DNA of 64,000 nt from Planctomycetota bacterium. Lineage in GTDB: Bacteria > Planctomycetota > Phycisphaerae > Phycisphaerales > UBA1924. The notes below the pieces were generated by a model that ran no database searches, was not told the origin of the DNA, and worked only from the letters and a program-made list of their open reading frames with translations. This document shows positions 38,349-48,657 of this stretch, piece after piece (position 1 is the stretch's first letter; each line of letters begins with the position of its first letter). The translations under genes and the position numbers were made by a program. The stretch covers positions 3,208,796 to 3,272,795 of the forward strand of contig CP053450.1 in NCBI GenBank assembly GCA_013285505.1, given 5' to 3'.

Positions 38349-39230
38349 GCACATGCAGCGCACCGGGCACGACACCCAGACTGAGATGGCTCGACGGATC
38401 GAGCACCCCCCCGGCTCACCATCGACCTGCCACGGCGCGGGAACATCGCTGGCGATCCGAACCTCCGCCCCGCGGGCGACGACGGCACCAGCCCAGTCGC
38501 GGGGGTCGCCGAGTGCGCACCGGGCCATCCACAGGGAGCGCGCGAGGGATGCCGCGGGGAAGAAGACCACGTCGAGCTTGCCGTCGCGCATGTCGGCGGT
38601 GCGGGCGGGGTCGAGCCCGAGGGCGTAGCGGCGGCAGTTGGCGACAACGGCGAACCCGCGCTCGCGGGTCACGACGGGTCGGCCGTCAACGCGGATCGAG
38701 AGGGCCGGGAGCGTGAGGTCGCGGCACTCGGCGAGGGTGGGGCGCGAGGTACATGGCGTGGCCGCTGGCGCGGGAGCGGTTGGCGTGGAGCCGGTGGATG
38801 ACGCTGGCGTCGGGGCCGACCGAGAGCATGATGGCGAAGGGCCGAGCCGCCTCGTGGGCGTTGACGGTGCCGAGATCGACGGGGGGCGGACGGCCCGCGT
38901 TTGAGCGCGCCGAGCAGTGTGGCGGGGTTGGCGGTCATGCCGAACTCGCGGGCGAAGAGGTTCTCGTTGCCGGCGGGGGCGTGGTAGACGGGGGTCTTCG
39001 AGCGGAGGAGTTGGGGGAGGGCGTGGTAGACGGTGCCGTCGCCGCCGACGGCGACCACGGCGTCGGCATCGGCGAAGCGGGGGTCGGTCCGGACCGGCCC
39101 GGGCGGGGCGGGCTCGGGCTGGAGGCGGACGGGGTGGTGCCCGGCCTCGCCGAGTGCCGGTGAGCCGGTCGGCGATCGCGGCGGACCTGCCTCTGCCCGA
39201 TCGGGAGTTTGCCAGCACGAGGACCTGCAT
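38332..39230 (-). CDS. Diacylglycerol/sphingosine-kinase-like lipid kinase (several apparent frameshifts)
   Basis: DAGK_cat/YegS-type lipid kinase, which phosphorylates a lipid hydroxyl with ATP. Pieces from three frames assemble in order: MQVLVLANSRSGRGRSAA, VVAVGGDGTVYHALPQLL (the GGDGT nucleotide motif), VYHAPAGNENLFAREFG, PFAIMLSVGPDASVIHRL, TLAECRDLTLPALSIRVDG, ERGFAVVANCRRYALG, DGKLDVVFFPA and the late VDGEPGG. Breaks fall near 39156, 38884, 38741 and 38409. Four indels in 0.9 kb is the highest density in the window, so true decay cannot be excluded. The reconstructed stop at 38332 overlaps the end of hutI convergently. Confidence 0.65.
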
Positions 39231-39297
39231 CGGGCAGGATAGGTGGGGACGGATCGGCCGGCGGTCGGGCGTTGGGAGGGTTGGCCTAGGATCGGCC

Positions 39298-40122
39298 ATG
39301 CGACGAGGAAGCTCGAAGGTTCATCCGACGGATGTGGACGCGGCGTACAACGCCGCGCAGTGTGTTGTCGAGACCCACCGGCGGGTGTCGAAGTTCTTGC
39401 GTGCCGGGCAGACGCTGGCCGAGGTCGACGCGTTCGTGGCCCGGACGCTGGACGACCTGAGGTGCAAGAGCTGCTTTCACGGGTACAAGATCCCGCGGCT
39501 GCCTCCGTTCCCGAGCCACGCGTGCCTGAGTGTGAACGAGTGCATCGTGCACGGCACGGCGGGCTCGCTGACGCGGCCGCTGCGGGAGGGCGACCTGCTG
39601 AAGGTGGACATCGGCGTGTCGCACAAGGGCTGGATCGGTGACGCGGCGTGGACGTACAGCTTCGGCGAGCCGACGCCTGAGGTGAAGGCGCTGATGGAGT
39701 GCGGGAAGAAGTGCATCAGGCTGGGCGTGCCGACGCTCCGGCCGGACACGCCGTTCCTGAAATGGGCGCAGACGATTCAGGGCTATGTGGAGGAGGACTG
39801 CGGGCTGTGCATGGTGCGGGGGCTGGGCGGTCACGGGTACGGCCGGACGCTGCACGCGCCGCCGTTTATCGCGAACATCGTGCCCCATCACATCGGCGAG
39901 TGGCCGGATGCGCACCGCCGCCCGGACCCGGGGACGCTGATCGCGGTCGAGCCGATGATCGCGATCGGGACGGGCGAGACGTCGCAGCGTCGGGGGAAGT
40001 GGCCGATCAACACGGCGGACGGGTCGATGTCGGTGCACTATGAGCACGATGTGCTGATCACCGACGGCGAGCCGCGGGTGCTGACCGAGGGGCTGGACGA
40101 GGTCAACGACATCATCGGGTGA
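39298..40122 (+). CDS. map: Methionine aminopeptidase, type I
   Basis: 274 residues with the pita-bread fold motifs in order: the substrate His in NECIVHGTAG, metal ligands in VDIGVSHKGWIGDAAWTYS (two Asp), GLGGHGYGRTLHAPPFI (His), IAVEPMIAIG (Glu) and MSVHYEHDVLIT (Glu). It removes the initiator Met from nascent proteins and needs two divalent metals. The ATG at 39298 gives the standard N-terminal helix. Third codon positions are mostly G here, in contrast to + strand genes in the first 37 kb. A clear terminator follows at 40182. Confidence 0.93.
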   Translation: MRRGSSKVHPTDVDAAYNAAQCVVETHRRVSKFLRAGQTLAEVDAFVARTLDDLRCKSCFHGYKIPRLPPFPSHACLSVNECIVHGTAGSLTRPLREGDLLKVDIGVSHKGWIGDAAWTYSFGEPTPEVKALMECGKKCIRLGVPTLRPDTPFLKWAQTIQGYVEEDCGLCMVRGLGGHGYGRTLHAPPFIANIVPHHIGEWPDAHRRPDPGTLIAVEPMIAIGTGETSQRRGKWPINTADGSMSVHYEHDVLITDGEPRVLTEGLDEVNDIIG

Positions 40123-40181
40123 CGCCGCGGGGCGCGGGTGCGTGCCTTGAGCATGGCATGGAACTTGAGCGTGGAAAGAAA

Positions 40182-40205
40182 CAGGCCGCCCCTTCGGGCG
40201 GCCTG
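40182..40205. terminator. Terminator between convergent genes
   Basis: A perfect 10-bp stem CAGGCCGCCC / GGGCGGCCTG with a CTTC loop. TTCGTTGG follows on the + strand and TTTCTTTCC on the minus strand, so it can serve both map and the convergent protease gene. Confidence 0.8.
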
Positions 40206-40246
40206 TTCGTTGGTTGGGTTGACCTCACGGCCGTCTGCCTGCGTGC

Positions 40247-42415
40247 TTACGGGATGACGAGGCGGACGTTGGTGGAGAACTCGCTCCGGAGTGTCTCGGA
40301 GGTGAGGCGGAGCTTCCAGCGCCACTCACCCGAGCCCGGGGTGTCCGAGTAGCTCTCGGTGTTGGGCGCGAGGGTGTCGATGACGACCTTGGCCTGCCAG
40401 CGGAGTCGGCCGTTGACCTCGCGGCGTTCCTGGCGGTAGACCTCGATGCCGGTCTCCATGTTGGAGCGGTCGGTCCAGGTGAGGTCGACGGTGCCGCCGT
40501 TGAGGTTGCCCGTGAAGTTGACGGGGCGCTTGGGCTTGATCGGCTGGTAGGCCGTCCATGCGGAGTCGCCTGCGGCGCCTTCGGCGCGGACGCGGTATCG
40601 CCAGCCGTTGAGGCTCTCGGCGATGGTGTCGATGTACTCCTCGGTGTTGGGGCCGACGGGGCCGAGGTCGGTCCGGTTGGTCCATGTGCCGTTGACCTTC
40701 TCCTGGCGCTGGATTCCGAAACCGGTCTCGTTGCTGGAGTTGTCGTCCCAGAGGACGTTCATCTTGCCGGCGGGACCCTCGAGGGCGCTGGTGATGGTCG
40801 GCGCTGCGGGGGTGGAGTCGGCGACGACGTCGATGATGAGGAGTTCGAAGTCGGACTGGCCGCCGGAGTCGGTCACGGAGACGTCGATGAAGTGCTGGCC
40901 TTCGCTGAGCGAGGAGCTCGAGAAGTTGCCGGTGCCGAGGAGGCCGTCGATGGAGGAGGTCCAGGTGACCTGGTCGTTGATGTTGCCGTCTTCGGCGTCG
41001 GCGACGTCGCTGTCGAAGGTGATGGAGGAGCCGAGGGGGTAGTCGCCGAAGTTGGTCGGCGAGTTGATGGTGATCTCGGGCGGGGTGTTGGCCGAGCCGC
41101 CGGCGAGGAGGAGGGCCTCGTAGGAGTTGATGCGGCCGTGGCCGTAGGTGTCGTCAACGCCGTTGGAGCCGAGGTCGTCGCAGGACATCTTGAGGATGTC
41201 TTCGACTTCGTCGGGGGTGAGGTTGGGGTTGGAGGACCAGATGAGGCCGATGAGGCCGGCGGTCAGGGGCGCCGAGAAGCTGGTGCCGCTGACGGAGGCG
41301 TATCCGCTGCCGGTGTTGGTGGTGTAGACGGAGCTGCCGGGGGCCACGAGGTCGACGGAGCGGCCTCGGGCGCTGAAGTTGGAGATGTTGTCGCTGCTGG
41401 TGGTGGAGCCGACGACGATGACGTTGTCGGCGTCGCGGTCGCCCCAGTTGCGGTTTCCGCCGTCGTTTCCGGCGGACCATGTGAGGAGGCCGCCGAGGTT
41501 CTTGATCTGGGTGCCGGTGGAGCGGACGGAGCTTGAGGTCACGCCGGAGTAGGAGACGTTGGCGACCCTGTCACCGGCCTGGATGGCGGTGAGCGCGGCG
41601 TGGGTGAGGTCGTTGAGGTTGGCGCCGCCGCCGGAGCTGTTGGAGACGCGCATCATGCGGTGGCTGAGGTTCCAGCCCACACCGGAGACGCCGGTGCCGT
41701 TGTTGCCGTTGGCGGCGGCGCAGCCGGTGGTGTTGGTGCCGTGCGGGTGGACGGCACCGATGTTGCCGCCGCTGTTTTCCCACTGCCGGTTGACGGCGTT
41801 GTAGCCTTCCTTGCGGTTGAGCTGGAAGTCGGGGTGGGTGGTCTGGATGCCGGTGTCGCAGATGGCGACGGTGACGGCGGGTGTGCCGGTGTGGATGGTC
41901 CACGCGTCGCAGGACTGCATGCGGTTGGCGTTGTGGTGCCACTGGTTGTTGAGGCGGGTGTCGGAGGTGCAGTTGTCAACCGGGTAGAGCCTCCAGTTGG
42001 GCTCGGCGAATTCGAAGAGGCCGGTGTCGAGCAGGTCGTTGGCGAGTTGGTTTTCGGTCATGCCGTTGGGCACGACGATGACGTGGTGATCGACGAGGGG
42101 CTCGTAGTCGACTTCAACGAACTGGGCGAGCAGTGCCTTGGCCTGCGCGGTGGTCTCGGTGATCTGGCGCTGGTCGAGGCCTCGGTCGCTGAGCTCTTCG
42201 AACTGGAGGGGCTTGACGATGAGCTGGCCGGTGAACTCCATGGATCCGGGGATCTCGACGAAGATGACGTCGCCCTGGCCGGCCTGCTGGCTGATGGCTT
42301 CCGGGGCCTGCGGGGCCTCGCGCGTGACCGCGGTGCTGGTGGCGGCGGCGGTGCCCGCGACGGCGGCGAGAATGAGCGCACTGATAGACGCACGATTTGA
42401 ATAACTCTGACGCAT
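40247..42415 (-). CDS. Secreted subtilisin-like S8 serine protease
   Basis: 722 residues: signal peptide (about 1-25), pro-region with GQLIVKPLQFEELS, then the S8 catalytic domain with Asp187 (AICDTGIQTTHPDF), His225 (HPHGTNTTGCAA), oxyanion Asn317 (WSAGNDGG) and Ser379 (SGTSFSAPLTAGLIG). After the protease comes a Ca-binding/cadherin-like stretch (SSITFDSDVADAEDGNIND) and two fibronectin type III-like beta domains, each starting near PxxPTIT or PVNFTG with ETG and NTE motifs. No PEP-CTERM tail. GAAGG precedes ATG 42415. Likely exported to degrade extracellular protein. Confidence 0.9.
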   Translation of the reverse strand: MRQSYSNRASISALILAAVAGTAAATSTAVTREAPQAPEAISQQAGQGDVIFVEIPGSMEFTGQLIVKPLQFEELSDRGLDQRQITETTAQAKALLAQFVEVDYEPLVDHHVIVVPNGMTENQLANDLLDTGLFEFAEPNWRLYPVDNCTSDTRLNNQWHHNANRMQSCDAWTIHTGTPAVTVAICDTGIQTTHPDFQLNRKEGYNAVNRQWENSGGNIGAVHPHGTNTTGCAAANGNNGTGVSGVGWNLSHRMMRVSNSSGGGANLNDLTHAALTAIQAGDRVANVSYSGVTSSSVRSTGTQIKNLGGLLTWSAGNDGGNRNWGDRDADNVIVVGSTTSSDNISNFSARGRSVDLVAPGSSVYTTNTGSGYASVSGTSFSAPLTAGLIGLIWSSNPNLTPDEVEDILKMSCDDLGSNGVDDTYGHGRINSYEALLLAGGSANTPPEITINSPTNFGDYPLGSSITFDSDVADAEDGNINDQVTWTSSIDGLLGTGNFSSSSLSEGQHFIDVSVTDSGGQSDFELLIIDVVADSTPAAPTITSALEGPAGKMNVLWDDNSSNETGFGIQRQEKVNGTWTNRTDLGPVGPNTEEYIDTIAESLNGWRYRVRAEGAAGDSAWTAYQPIKPKRPVNFTGNLNGGTVDLTWTDRSNMETGIEVYRQERREVNGRLRWQAKVVIDTLAPNTESYSDTPGSGEWRWKLRLTSETLRSEFSTNVRLVIP

Positions 42416-42568
42416 AGACCTTCTCCAATATGCATGCGGGAGGATTCCCGCGTATCAAACCCCTCGCCAGCGTGCCCTGGGGCCGCCGACCGAAAACGCG
42501 ACACCTTCCCACGAGAAGAGCCGGAAGGCTCAGTACGGGACCAAACCGACCCCGAATCGAGATAGTTC

Positions 42569-42597
42569 AAATTACTGCAACCTTGGGGCTCAGTCAA
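42569..42597 (-). promoter_or_regulatory. Candidate promoter of the S8 protease gene
   Basis: On the minus strand TTGACT (42592-42597) and TAATTT (42569-42574) are 17 bp apart in a locally AT-richer patch about 150 bp before the protease ATG. The -10 match is imperfect. Confidence 0.4.
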
Positions 42598-42653
42598 GGA
42601 TCATGTGGGGATGAGTTCTGGCGGGGTCCTCTGAGGGGCCGTACGCTGCCGCT

Positions 42654-43502
42654 ATGAGCCGAATCGAGACGATCTTCCGGGACGCACGCGGGCAGGGCCG
42701 CCGCCTTTTGATGCCGTTTGTCTGTGCGGGGCACACAGAACCGGACACACTGGTCCGAATTCTTCCGGCGATGCAGGCTGCGGGGGCGGGGGTTGTGGAG
42801 GTGGGGATTCCGTTTTCGGACCCGATCGCCGACGGCCCGGTGATCGCTTCGGCGATGCACGATGCGTTGGTTCGGGGGATCACCCCGTCGCGGGTTTTCG
42901 AGCAGGTTCGGCGGGTGCGGGATTCGCTCGATATTGGCTTGGTGGCGATGGTGAGCGTGTCGATCGTGTACCGGGCGGGCGGGCCGGACGGGTTTGCCAG
43001 GCAGGCTGCGGAGGCGGGGTTTGACGGCGTGATCTACCCGGACGCGCCGTTGCGTGAGGCTGACGAGTTGCTGACGTCGGCCCGGGAGGCGGGGTTGACG
43101 GCTTCGCTGCTGATCTCTCCGACGACGGATGCGGCGCGGGCGCGGGATATCGCGGCTGCGTGCACGGGGTTTGTGTATTTGTTGGCGCGGACCGGGCTGA
43201 CGGGCGAGCGGTCGGACGCTCCGGATGTGGGTCGTCGTGTGGCGGCGCTCCGGGACGTTACGGAAACACCGATCGCGTGCGGGTTCGGGATCTCGACGCC
43301 GGCGCACGTGCGAGCGGTGGTTGAGCACGCGGACGCGGCGATCGTGGGGAGCGCGCTGGTGAAGCGGATGACGAAGGCGGCGGCGGAGGGTCGGGACTCG
43401 GTGGAGGCCGCGGCGGCGTTCGTGCGGGAGTTGGCTGAGGCGGCCGACGGGGTTCGTGGCGCGGCGGCGGCGGGCACGGGTGATGAGACTCCGGGCGGCT
43501 GA
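42654..43502 (+). CDS. trpA: Tryptophan synthase alpha subunit
   Basis: 282 residues of a TIM barrel that cleaves indole-3-glycerol phosphate to indole, passed to TrpB. Catalytic Glu49 is in VVEVGIPFSDP and Asp60 in DPIADGPVIASA, the exact textbook spacing. GFDGVIYPDAPLREADEL, YLLARTGLTGER and CGFGISTPAHVRAVVEHADAAIVGSALV cover the phosphate-binding loops. trpB is not adjacent, so the gene stands alone here. A 25-residue Ala/Gly-rich tail extends past the usual end. Divergent from the protease gene, sharing a 238-bp upstream region. Confidence 0.93.
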   Translation: MSRIETIFRDARGQGRRLLMPFVCAGHTEPDTLVRILPAMQAAGAGVVEVGIPFSDPIADGPVIASAMHDALVRGITPSRVFEQVRRVRDSLDIGLVAMVSVSIVYRAGGPDGFARQAAEAGFDGVIYPDAPLREADELLTSAREAGLTASLLISPTTDAARARDIAAACTGFVYLLARTGLTGERSDAPDVGRRVAALRDVTETPIACGFGISTPAHVRAVVEHADAAIVGSALVKRMTKAAAEGRDSVEAAAAFVRELAEAADGVRGAAAAGTGDETPGG

Positions 43503-43708
43503 GCGGGCGACGGTCGGCGGCGTTGTGAAAAAATGTCTGGTTGAAACCGCCGGATTTGGCGGGGCGTCGGGAGGTTTGCCTTGCCGGGCGCGATCGGGCT
43601 GCCCCTAATGATCTGTACTCGGCGGCGGGATGCGTTGCAGAGGAGCGTGTGTCCCCCACCGGCCGGACTCGCCAGCCGCCCCTTGAATGGGCGGGAGGGA
43701 ACGCACCG

Positions 43709-45907
43709 ATGCAGCAGATGAGCAACGGAGTCGCCAGCTCGCAGTCGCACCCCGAGCCGTGGGACGCGGCACCACCGAAGCAGGCGACGCGCATCAGCCA
43801 TGTCCAGGATGAATATGCGTGCGACGTATTCAACGAGCGCGAGATGCAGCAGCGGCTGCCGAAGAACGTGTTCCGGGCGTTTATGCGTGCGATTCAGGTG
43901 GGCGAGCGGTTGGCCCCGGAGGTCGCGGACGTTGTTGCGTCGGCGATGAAGGAGTGGGCGGTTGAGAACGGGGCGACGCACTACACGCACTGGTTCCAGC
44001 CGCTGACGGGCTCGACGGCGGAGAAGCACGACAGCTTCATGACCCCGGACGGGCACGGCGGGGTGTTGAGCGAGTTTACCGGGACGATGCTGGTGCAGGG
44101 CGAGCCGGACGCGTCGAGCTTTCCTTCGGGCGGGCTGCGGGCGACGTTTGAGGCGCGTGGTTACACCGCGTGGGACCCGACGAGCCCGGTGTTCCTGATC
44201 CGAGGCCCGAATCATGTGACGCTGTGCATCCCGACGGCGTTTGTGTCGTGGACGGGCGAGGCGTTGGACAAGAAGACGCCGCTGCTGCGATCGATGGACG
44301 CGGTGTCTGAGGCGGCGATGCGTGTGCTTCGGTTGTTTGGCGCGGACGCGGGGGTGAACCGGGTGTTCGCGACCGTTGGCGTGGAGCAGGAGTATTTCCT
44401 GCTGGACAGCGAGTTGTTCTTTCAGCGTCCGGACCTTTCGAACTGTGCGCGGACGTTGATCGGCGCGCAGCCGCCGAAGGGGCAGCAGCTGGAGGATCAC
44501 TACTTCGGGTCGATCCCGCCGCGGGTGTTGGCGTATATGGCCGACTGCGAGCGTGAGCTGTACCGGCTCGGTGTTCCGGTGAAGACGCGGCACAACGAGG
44601 TTGCGCCGTGCCAGTTCGAGATCGCGCCGTACTTTGAGAACGCGAACATCGCGTGTGATCACCAGATGCTGGTGATGGAGACGCTGCGTCGGGTGGCGCC
44701 GCGGTTCGGGCTGCGGCCGATCCTGCACGAGAAGCCGTTCGCGGGGATCAACGGTTCGGGCAAGCACCTGAACTGGGCGCTCTCGACGGACACGGGTGTG
44801 AACCTGCTCGACCCGCGTGACGAGACGCACAACAACATGCAGTTCCTGGTGTTCTTGTGCGCGGTGATCGCGGCGGTGGACAAGCACGCGGGGCTGCTGC
44901 GGTCTTCGGTGGCGAGCGCGGGGAACGACCACCGTCTGGGCGCGAACGAGGCTCCGCCGGCGATCATCTCGATTTTCCTGGGCGACATGCTGATGGACAT
45001 CGTGGAGCAGATCGAGGCGGGCCGGGCGCGGAAGACGATGCAGGGCGGGAAGCTGGACCTCGGCGCGGACTCGCTGCCCTCGATCCCTCGGGACACGGGC
45101 GACCGGAACCGGACGTCGCCGTTTGCGTTTACGGGGAACAAGTTCGAATTCCGCGCGGTGGGGTCTACGGCGGCGGTGTCGTGGCCGACGACGGTGCTGA
45201 ACACGATCATCACCGAGTCGCTGCACGACTTGGCGTCCCAGCTGGAGAAGGGGTTCGGCAAGAACCCGACGCCGGCGAAGCGGAAGCAGGTGGTGGCGTC
45301 GGTGCTGGCCAAGTCGGTGAAGGCGCACAAGCGGGTGCTGTTCAACGGCGACGGGTACGACGAGGCGTGGCACGCCGAGGCGGAGGCCCGCGGGCTGCCG
45401 AACTTCAAGGACACGGTGGACGCGTTGACGCAGGTCAACTCGCGGGAGAGCGTTGCGCTGTTCAAGGCGCACAACGTGCTGACGAAGGCGGAGCTGGACA
45501 GCCGGACGACGATTTTCTACGAGAAGTACTGCAAGCAGATGCTGATCGAGGCCGAGACGATGCGCTCGATCGTGCGGACGCGGGTGTTGCCGGCGGCGCT
45601 GCGGCACCAGACCGAGTGCATCGACGCGCTGAGCGCGGCGGAGGCTCTGGATCTGGAGATGCCGGAGCTGCGGGGGCAGATCGAGCGGGTGGTGCGGCTG
45701 AACCGGGAGTGCCACGTGCGGCTGGCGGCCCTGGACAAGGCTCTGACGCACGAGCATGCCAACCCGGCGAAGCACGCCAAGGCGATCCGCGATGCGGTGA
45801 AGCCGGCGATGGCGGAGCTGCGCGAGGTCGCCGACGAGCTGGAGGGCCTGGTGGCTGCGGATCTGTGGACGCTGCCGACGTATCAGGAGATGCTGATCGT
45901 CAAGTGA
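43709..45907 (+). CDS. glnN: Glutamine synthetase type III
   Basis: 732 residues, the long GSIII form, distinct from the 450-470-residue GSI. ATG 43709 follows GGGAGGG. Landmarks: [70 protein letters not shown] (metal Glu), [25 protein letters not shown] (ammonia/ATP region), [15 protein letters not shown] and [13 protein letters not shown]. It forms glutamine from glutamate, ammonia and ATP. No PII or ntr genes are adjacent. Frame intact; the upstream 200 bp include an AT-richer patch near 43525 that may hold its promoter. Confidence 0.92.
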   Translation: MQQMSNGVASSQSHPEPWDAAPPKQATRISHVQDEYACDVFNEREMQQRLPKNVFRAFMRAIQVGERLAPEVADVVASAMKEWAVENGATHYTHWFQPLTGSTAEKHDSFMTPDGHGGVLSEFTGTMLVQGEPDASSFPSGGLRATFEARGYTAWDPTSPVFLIRGPNHVTLCIPTAFVSWTGEALDKKTPLLRSMDAVSEAAMRVLRLFGADAGVNRVFATVGVEQEYFLLDSELFFQRPDLSNCARTLIGAQPPKGQQLEDHYFGSIPPRVLAYMADCERELYRLGVPVKTRHNEVAPCQFEIAPYFENANIACDHQMLVMETLRRVAPRFGLRPILHEKPFAGINGSGKHLNWALSTDTGVNLLDPRDETHNNMQFLVFLCAVIAAVDKHAGLLRSSVASAGNDHRLGANEAPPAIISIFLGDMLMDIVEQIEAGRARKTMQGGKLDLGADSLPSIPRDTGDRNRTSPFAFTGNKFEFRAVGSTAAVSWPTTVLNTIITESLHDLASQLEKGFGKNPTPAKRKQVVASVLAKSVKAHKRVLFNGDGYDEAWHAEAEARGLPNFKDTVDALTQVNSRESVALFKAHNVLTKAELDSRTTIFYEKYCKQMLIEAETMRSIVRTRVLPAALRHQTECIDALSAAEALDLEMPELRGQIERVVRLNRECHVRLAALDKALTHEHANPAKHAKAIRDAVKPAMAELREVADELEGLVAADLWTLPTYQEMLIVK

Positions 45908-46024
45908 GCGGATCGGCCCGGCGGCTGATAGGATGTCTCCCGAGGCGGAGGGGCGGTCTGGACGGGCGCGGGAGGGCCCGGGACGCCACTCCGGGCGGAG
46001 TTCATCACGATCGGCGTCGCGAGC

Positions 46025-48558
46025 ATGGATCAGCCCCATACACCAGGATTTGCGGAGCTGCAGGCGGCGGTCGGGCAGCTGACCGACACCGAGCGTGAGA
46101 CGCTGATCGGGCATCTGCAGTCGCGTTCGGGCGAGGCGGTGACGCAAGACCCGGATGCGACGGTGCTGACCAGAGGCGGCGGGGCGGGTGCCGATGAGGA
46201 TGCACCGGGCTCGGTGATCGGACGGTACAAGATCCTCGAGTGCATCGGCGAGGGCGGGTTCGGGTCGGTGTTCGTCGCCGAGCAGTCCGAGCCGGTGCGG
46301 CGGCGGGTGGCGCTGAAGATTCTCAAGCGGGGGATGGACACGCAGCGCGTGGTGGCCCGGTTTGCGGCCGAGCGTCAGGCGCTGGCGATGATGGACCATC
46401 CGAACATCGCCAAGGTGCTGGACGCGGGGCAGACTCCGTCGGGCCGGCCGTTCTTTGCGATGGAGCTGGTGCAGGGTGAGACGATCACGGACTACTGCGA
46501 TCAGTCCCGGCTGACGCTGGCCGAGCGGATCGAGCTGGTGCGGACGGTGTGCGCTGGTGTGCAGCACGCGCACCAGAAGGGGATCATCCACCGGGACCTG
46601 AAGCCGAGCAATGTGCTGGTGACGCAGCAGGACGGGCGGCCGATGCCGAAGATCATCGACTTCGGGATCGCCAAGGCGATCCGGGGGCGGATCGGCGACG
46701 AGACGGTGTACACGCAGGTGCACCAGATGATCGGGACGCCGATCTACATGAGCCCGGAGCAGACGGGGGCGTCGTCGCTGGATGTGGATACGCGGACGGA
46801 TATCTACTCGCTGGGCGTTCTGCTGTATGAGTTGCTGACGGGGGTGACGCCGTTTGATCAGGAGAAGACGCGGCAGTTGGGGTTGCTGGAGATGCAGCGT
46901 CTGATTGTGGAGGACACGCCGCCGCGGCCGTCGGCGCGGTGGGCGGGGCTGGCCGAGCAGAAGGGCCTGATCGCGGCCAAGCGGAACATGGAAAGCCGGC
47001 GGCTGGGCAAGGCGCTGCAGGGGGATCTGGACTGGGTGGTGATGAAGTGCCTGGAGAAGGACCGGACGCGGCGGTATGAGAGTGCGCACGCGCTCGGGGA
47101 GGATTTGGGTCGGCACCTGGCCAACGAGCCGGTGCACGCGGGGCGTCCGTCGGCGGGGTATCTGACGCGGAAGTTCATCAGCCGGAACCGGGCGCAGGTG
47201 GCGGCGGGGACGGCGATCGTGCTGCTGCTGGTGCTCGGGCTCGGGGGGACGATGGTGGCGTGGAGCCGGGCGCGGGAGCAGTCGGACCGGCTGCGGTTTA
47301 CGCTGGATTTCTTTACGCGGGCGGCTGGCCGGCGGCGCGGACGAGGACTCGGCGATCGCGATCTGGCAGGACAACCCGGAGCTGACGCTGGGGGAGGCGC
47401 TGCGGAACGCGGAGGGGCTGATCGACGGGACGTTTGAGGGCGAGCCGCGGTTGGAGGCGGTGATCCGCGAGTTGATCGGGCTGGCGCAGCTGCGGGGCGG
47501 TGAGTTTGACGATGCGGCGCGGCAGTTGGCTCGTGCGGTGGTTGCTCGTACGGCGGCCTTTGGCGAGAGCGACGTTTCGACGCTGCGGCTGTTGCTGCCG
47601 CTGGCCGATGCGCAGAGCAAGGCGGGCGACTATCAGGGATCGATGACGACGGCGACGCGGGCGTACGAGCTGAAGCTGAACGCGGCGGCGTACCACTTTG
47701 ATGATGCGGAGCGGTACTTTGATCTGGCGACGCTGCGGATCGAGGGCGTCGCGGACACGCGGGACGCGATCACGGTGGCGGCGACGATCGAGGGGTGCGG
47801 GGTGCTGGTCAGCAAGGGGCGGCTGGACCGTGCCGAGGAGATCCTGCGGAGCGCGGCGCCGACGATCAACGCGTTGCCGGAGTCGCTGGAGACGGTGAAG
47901 GCGAGGTTCGGGCGTCAGCTCGGGATGGTGCTGGTGCTGCGGGGCAAGTACGCCGAGGCGATCGGTCTGCTGGGGGGGGCGGCGCTGACGACGGACGCGG
48001 CGGGTCGTCTGGAGTTGGGTCCGGACACGGACCGCTACAGGGCGCGGCTGCTGGCGTGGGCGTTGGCCAAGTCGGGCCGGGCCGACGAGTCGGTCGCGCT
48101 GTTTGAGGCGTTGCTGGCCGCTCGAGCGTCGGGCGGCGGGCCCGGCGTTCCGGGAGATCTTTGCGCGGATCTACTTCGCCGATGCGTTGCTGGGGATGGG
48201 GCGGGCGGAGGAGGCTCTTGCGCAGATCGAGCCGGCGCTGCAGCGGTATGACGCGATGGACCTGCCGAACGATCCGGACCGGTTGTGGGCGCTGTCGATC
48301 CTCGGGCGGGCACGGCTGGAGACCGGTGATGTGGAGGGCGCGGGCCGGGTGCTGCGGAGCGCGGTGGAGACCGACGGGCTGTTCCCCGAGCACCGGCTGT
48401 ATGTGCCGATCATCCACTCGACGAACGCGGCGTGGCTGGCGGCGACGGGTGAGGCGGAGGCGGCTCGGGAGGAGCTGGCCGCGGCGCTGGACGCCGGGCG
48501 CGTTGTGTACGGCTCGGACCATCCGCTGGTGCAACGGATGATGGCGACGCTCGATTGA
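46025..48558 (+). CDS. Ser/Thr protein kinase with TM helix and C-terminal TPR region (two apparent frameshifts)
   Basis: A Hanks-type kinase domain: GEGGFGSVFVAEQ, VALKILK (ATP Lys), HRDLKPSNVLVT (catalytic loop), KIIDFGIAKA (DFG), TPIYMSPEQTG and DIYSLGVLLYELLTG. An extended EKDRTRRYESAHALGEDLGRHLANEPVHA block is typical of the planctomycete PknB-TPR family. A TM helix (about residues 393-414) follows, then extracytoplasmic TPR-like repeats. Frames change near 47325 (GCGGCT for GCGCT, giving FTRALAGGADEDSAI) and near 48120 (one GC lost, giving LLAALERRAAGPAFREIF). The probable role is signalling by phosphorylation; the ligand is unknown. Confidence 0.85.
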
Positions 48559-48657
48559 GCGTGCTCGGTGATCTCTGGTGGAGGTTGCGGCGCGGATTGC
48601 AGCGCGTTGGTGCGCGATGCCACAGGGGCGCGGCGGCAATCGGTTTTGGCGTTGGTT

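Noticed and set aside
37400..38500. DnaA-box cluster supporting an origin
   Set aside because: I looked for TTATCCACA-like 9-mers near the strand switch and saw none; the origin idea rests only on composition.
43034..47620. Open frame of about 1500 codons antisense to glnN and the kinase
   Set aside because: Composition is Arg/Pro/His-rich without domains, and the + strand genes are well-supported families. It is a shadow of high-GC coding DNA.
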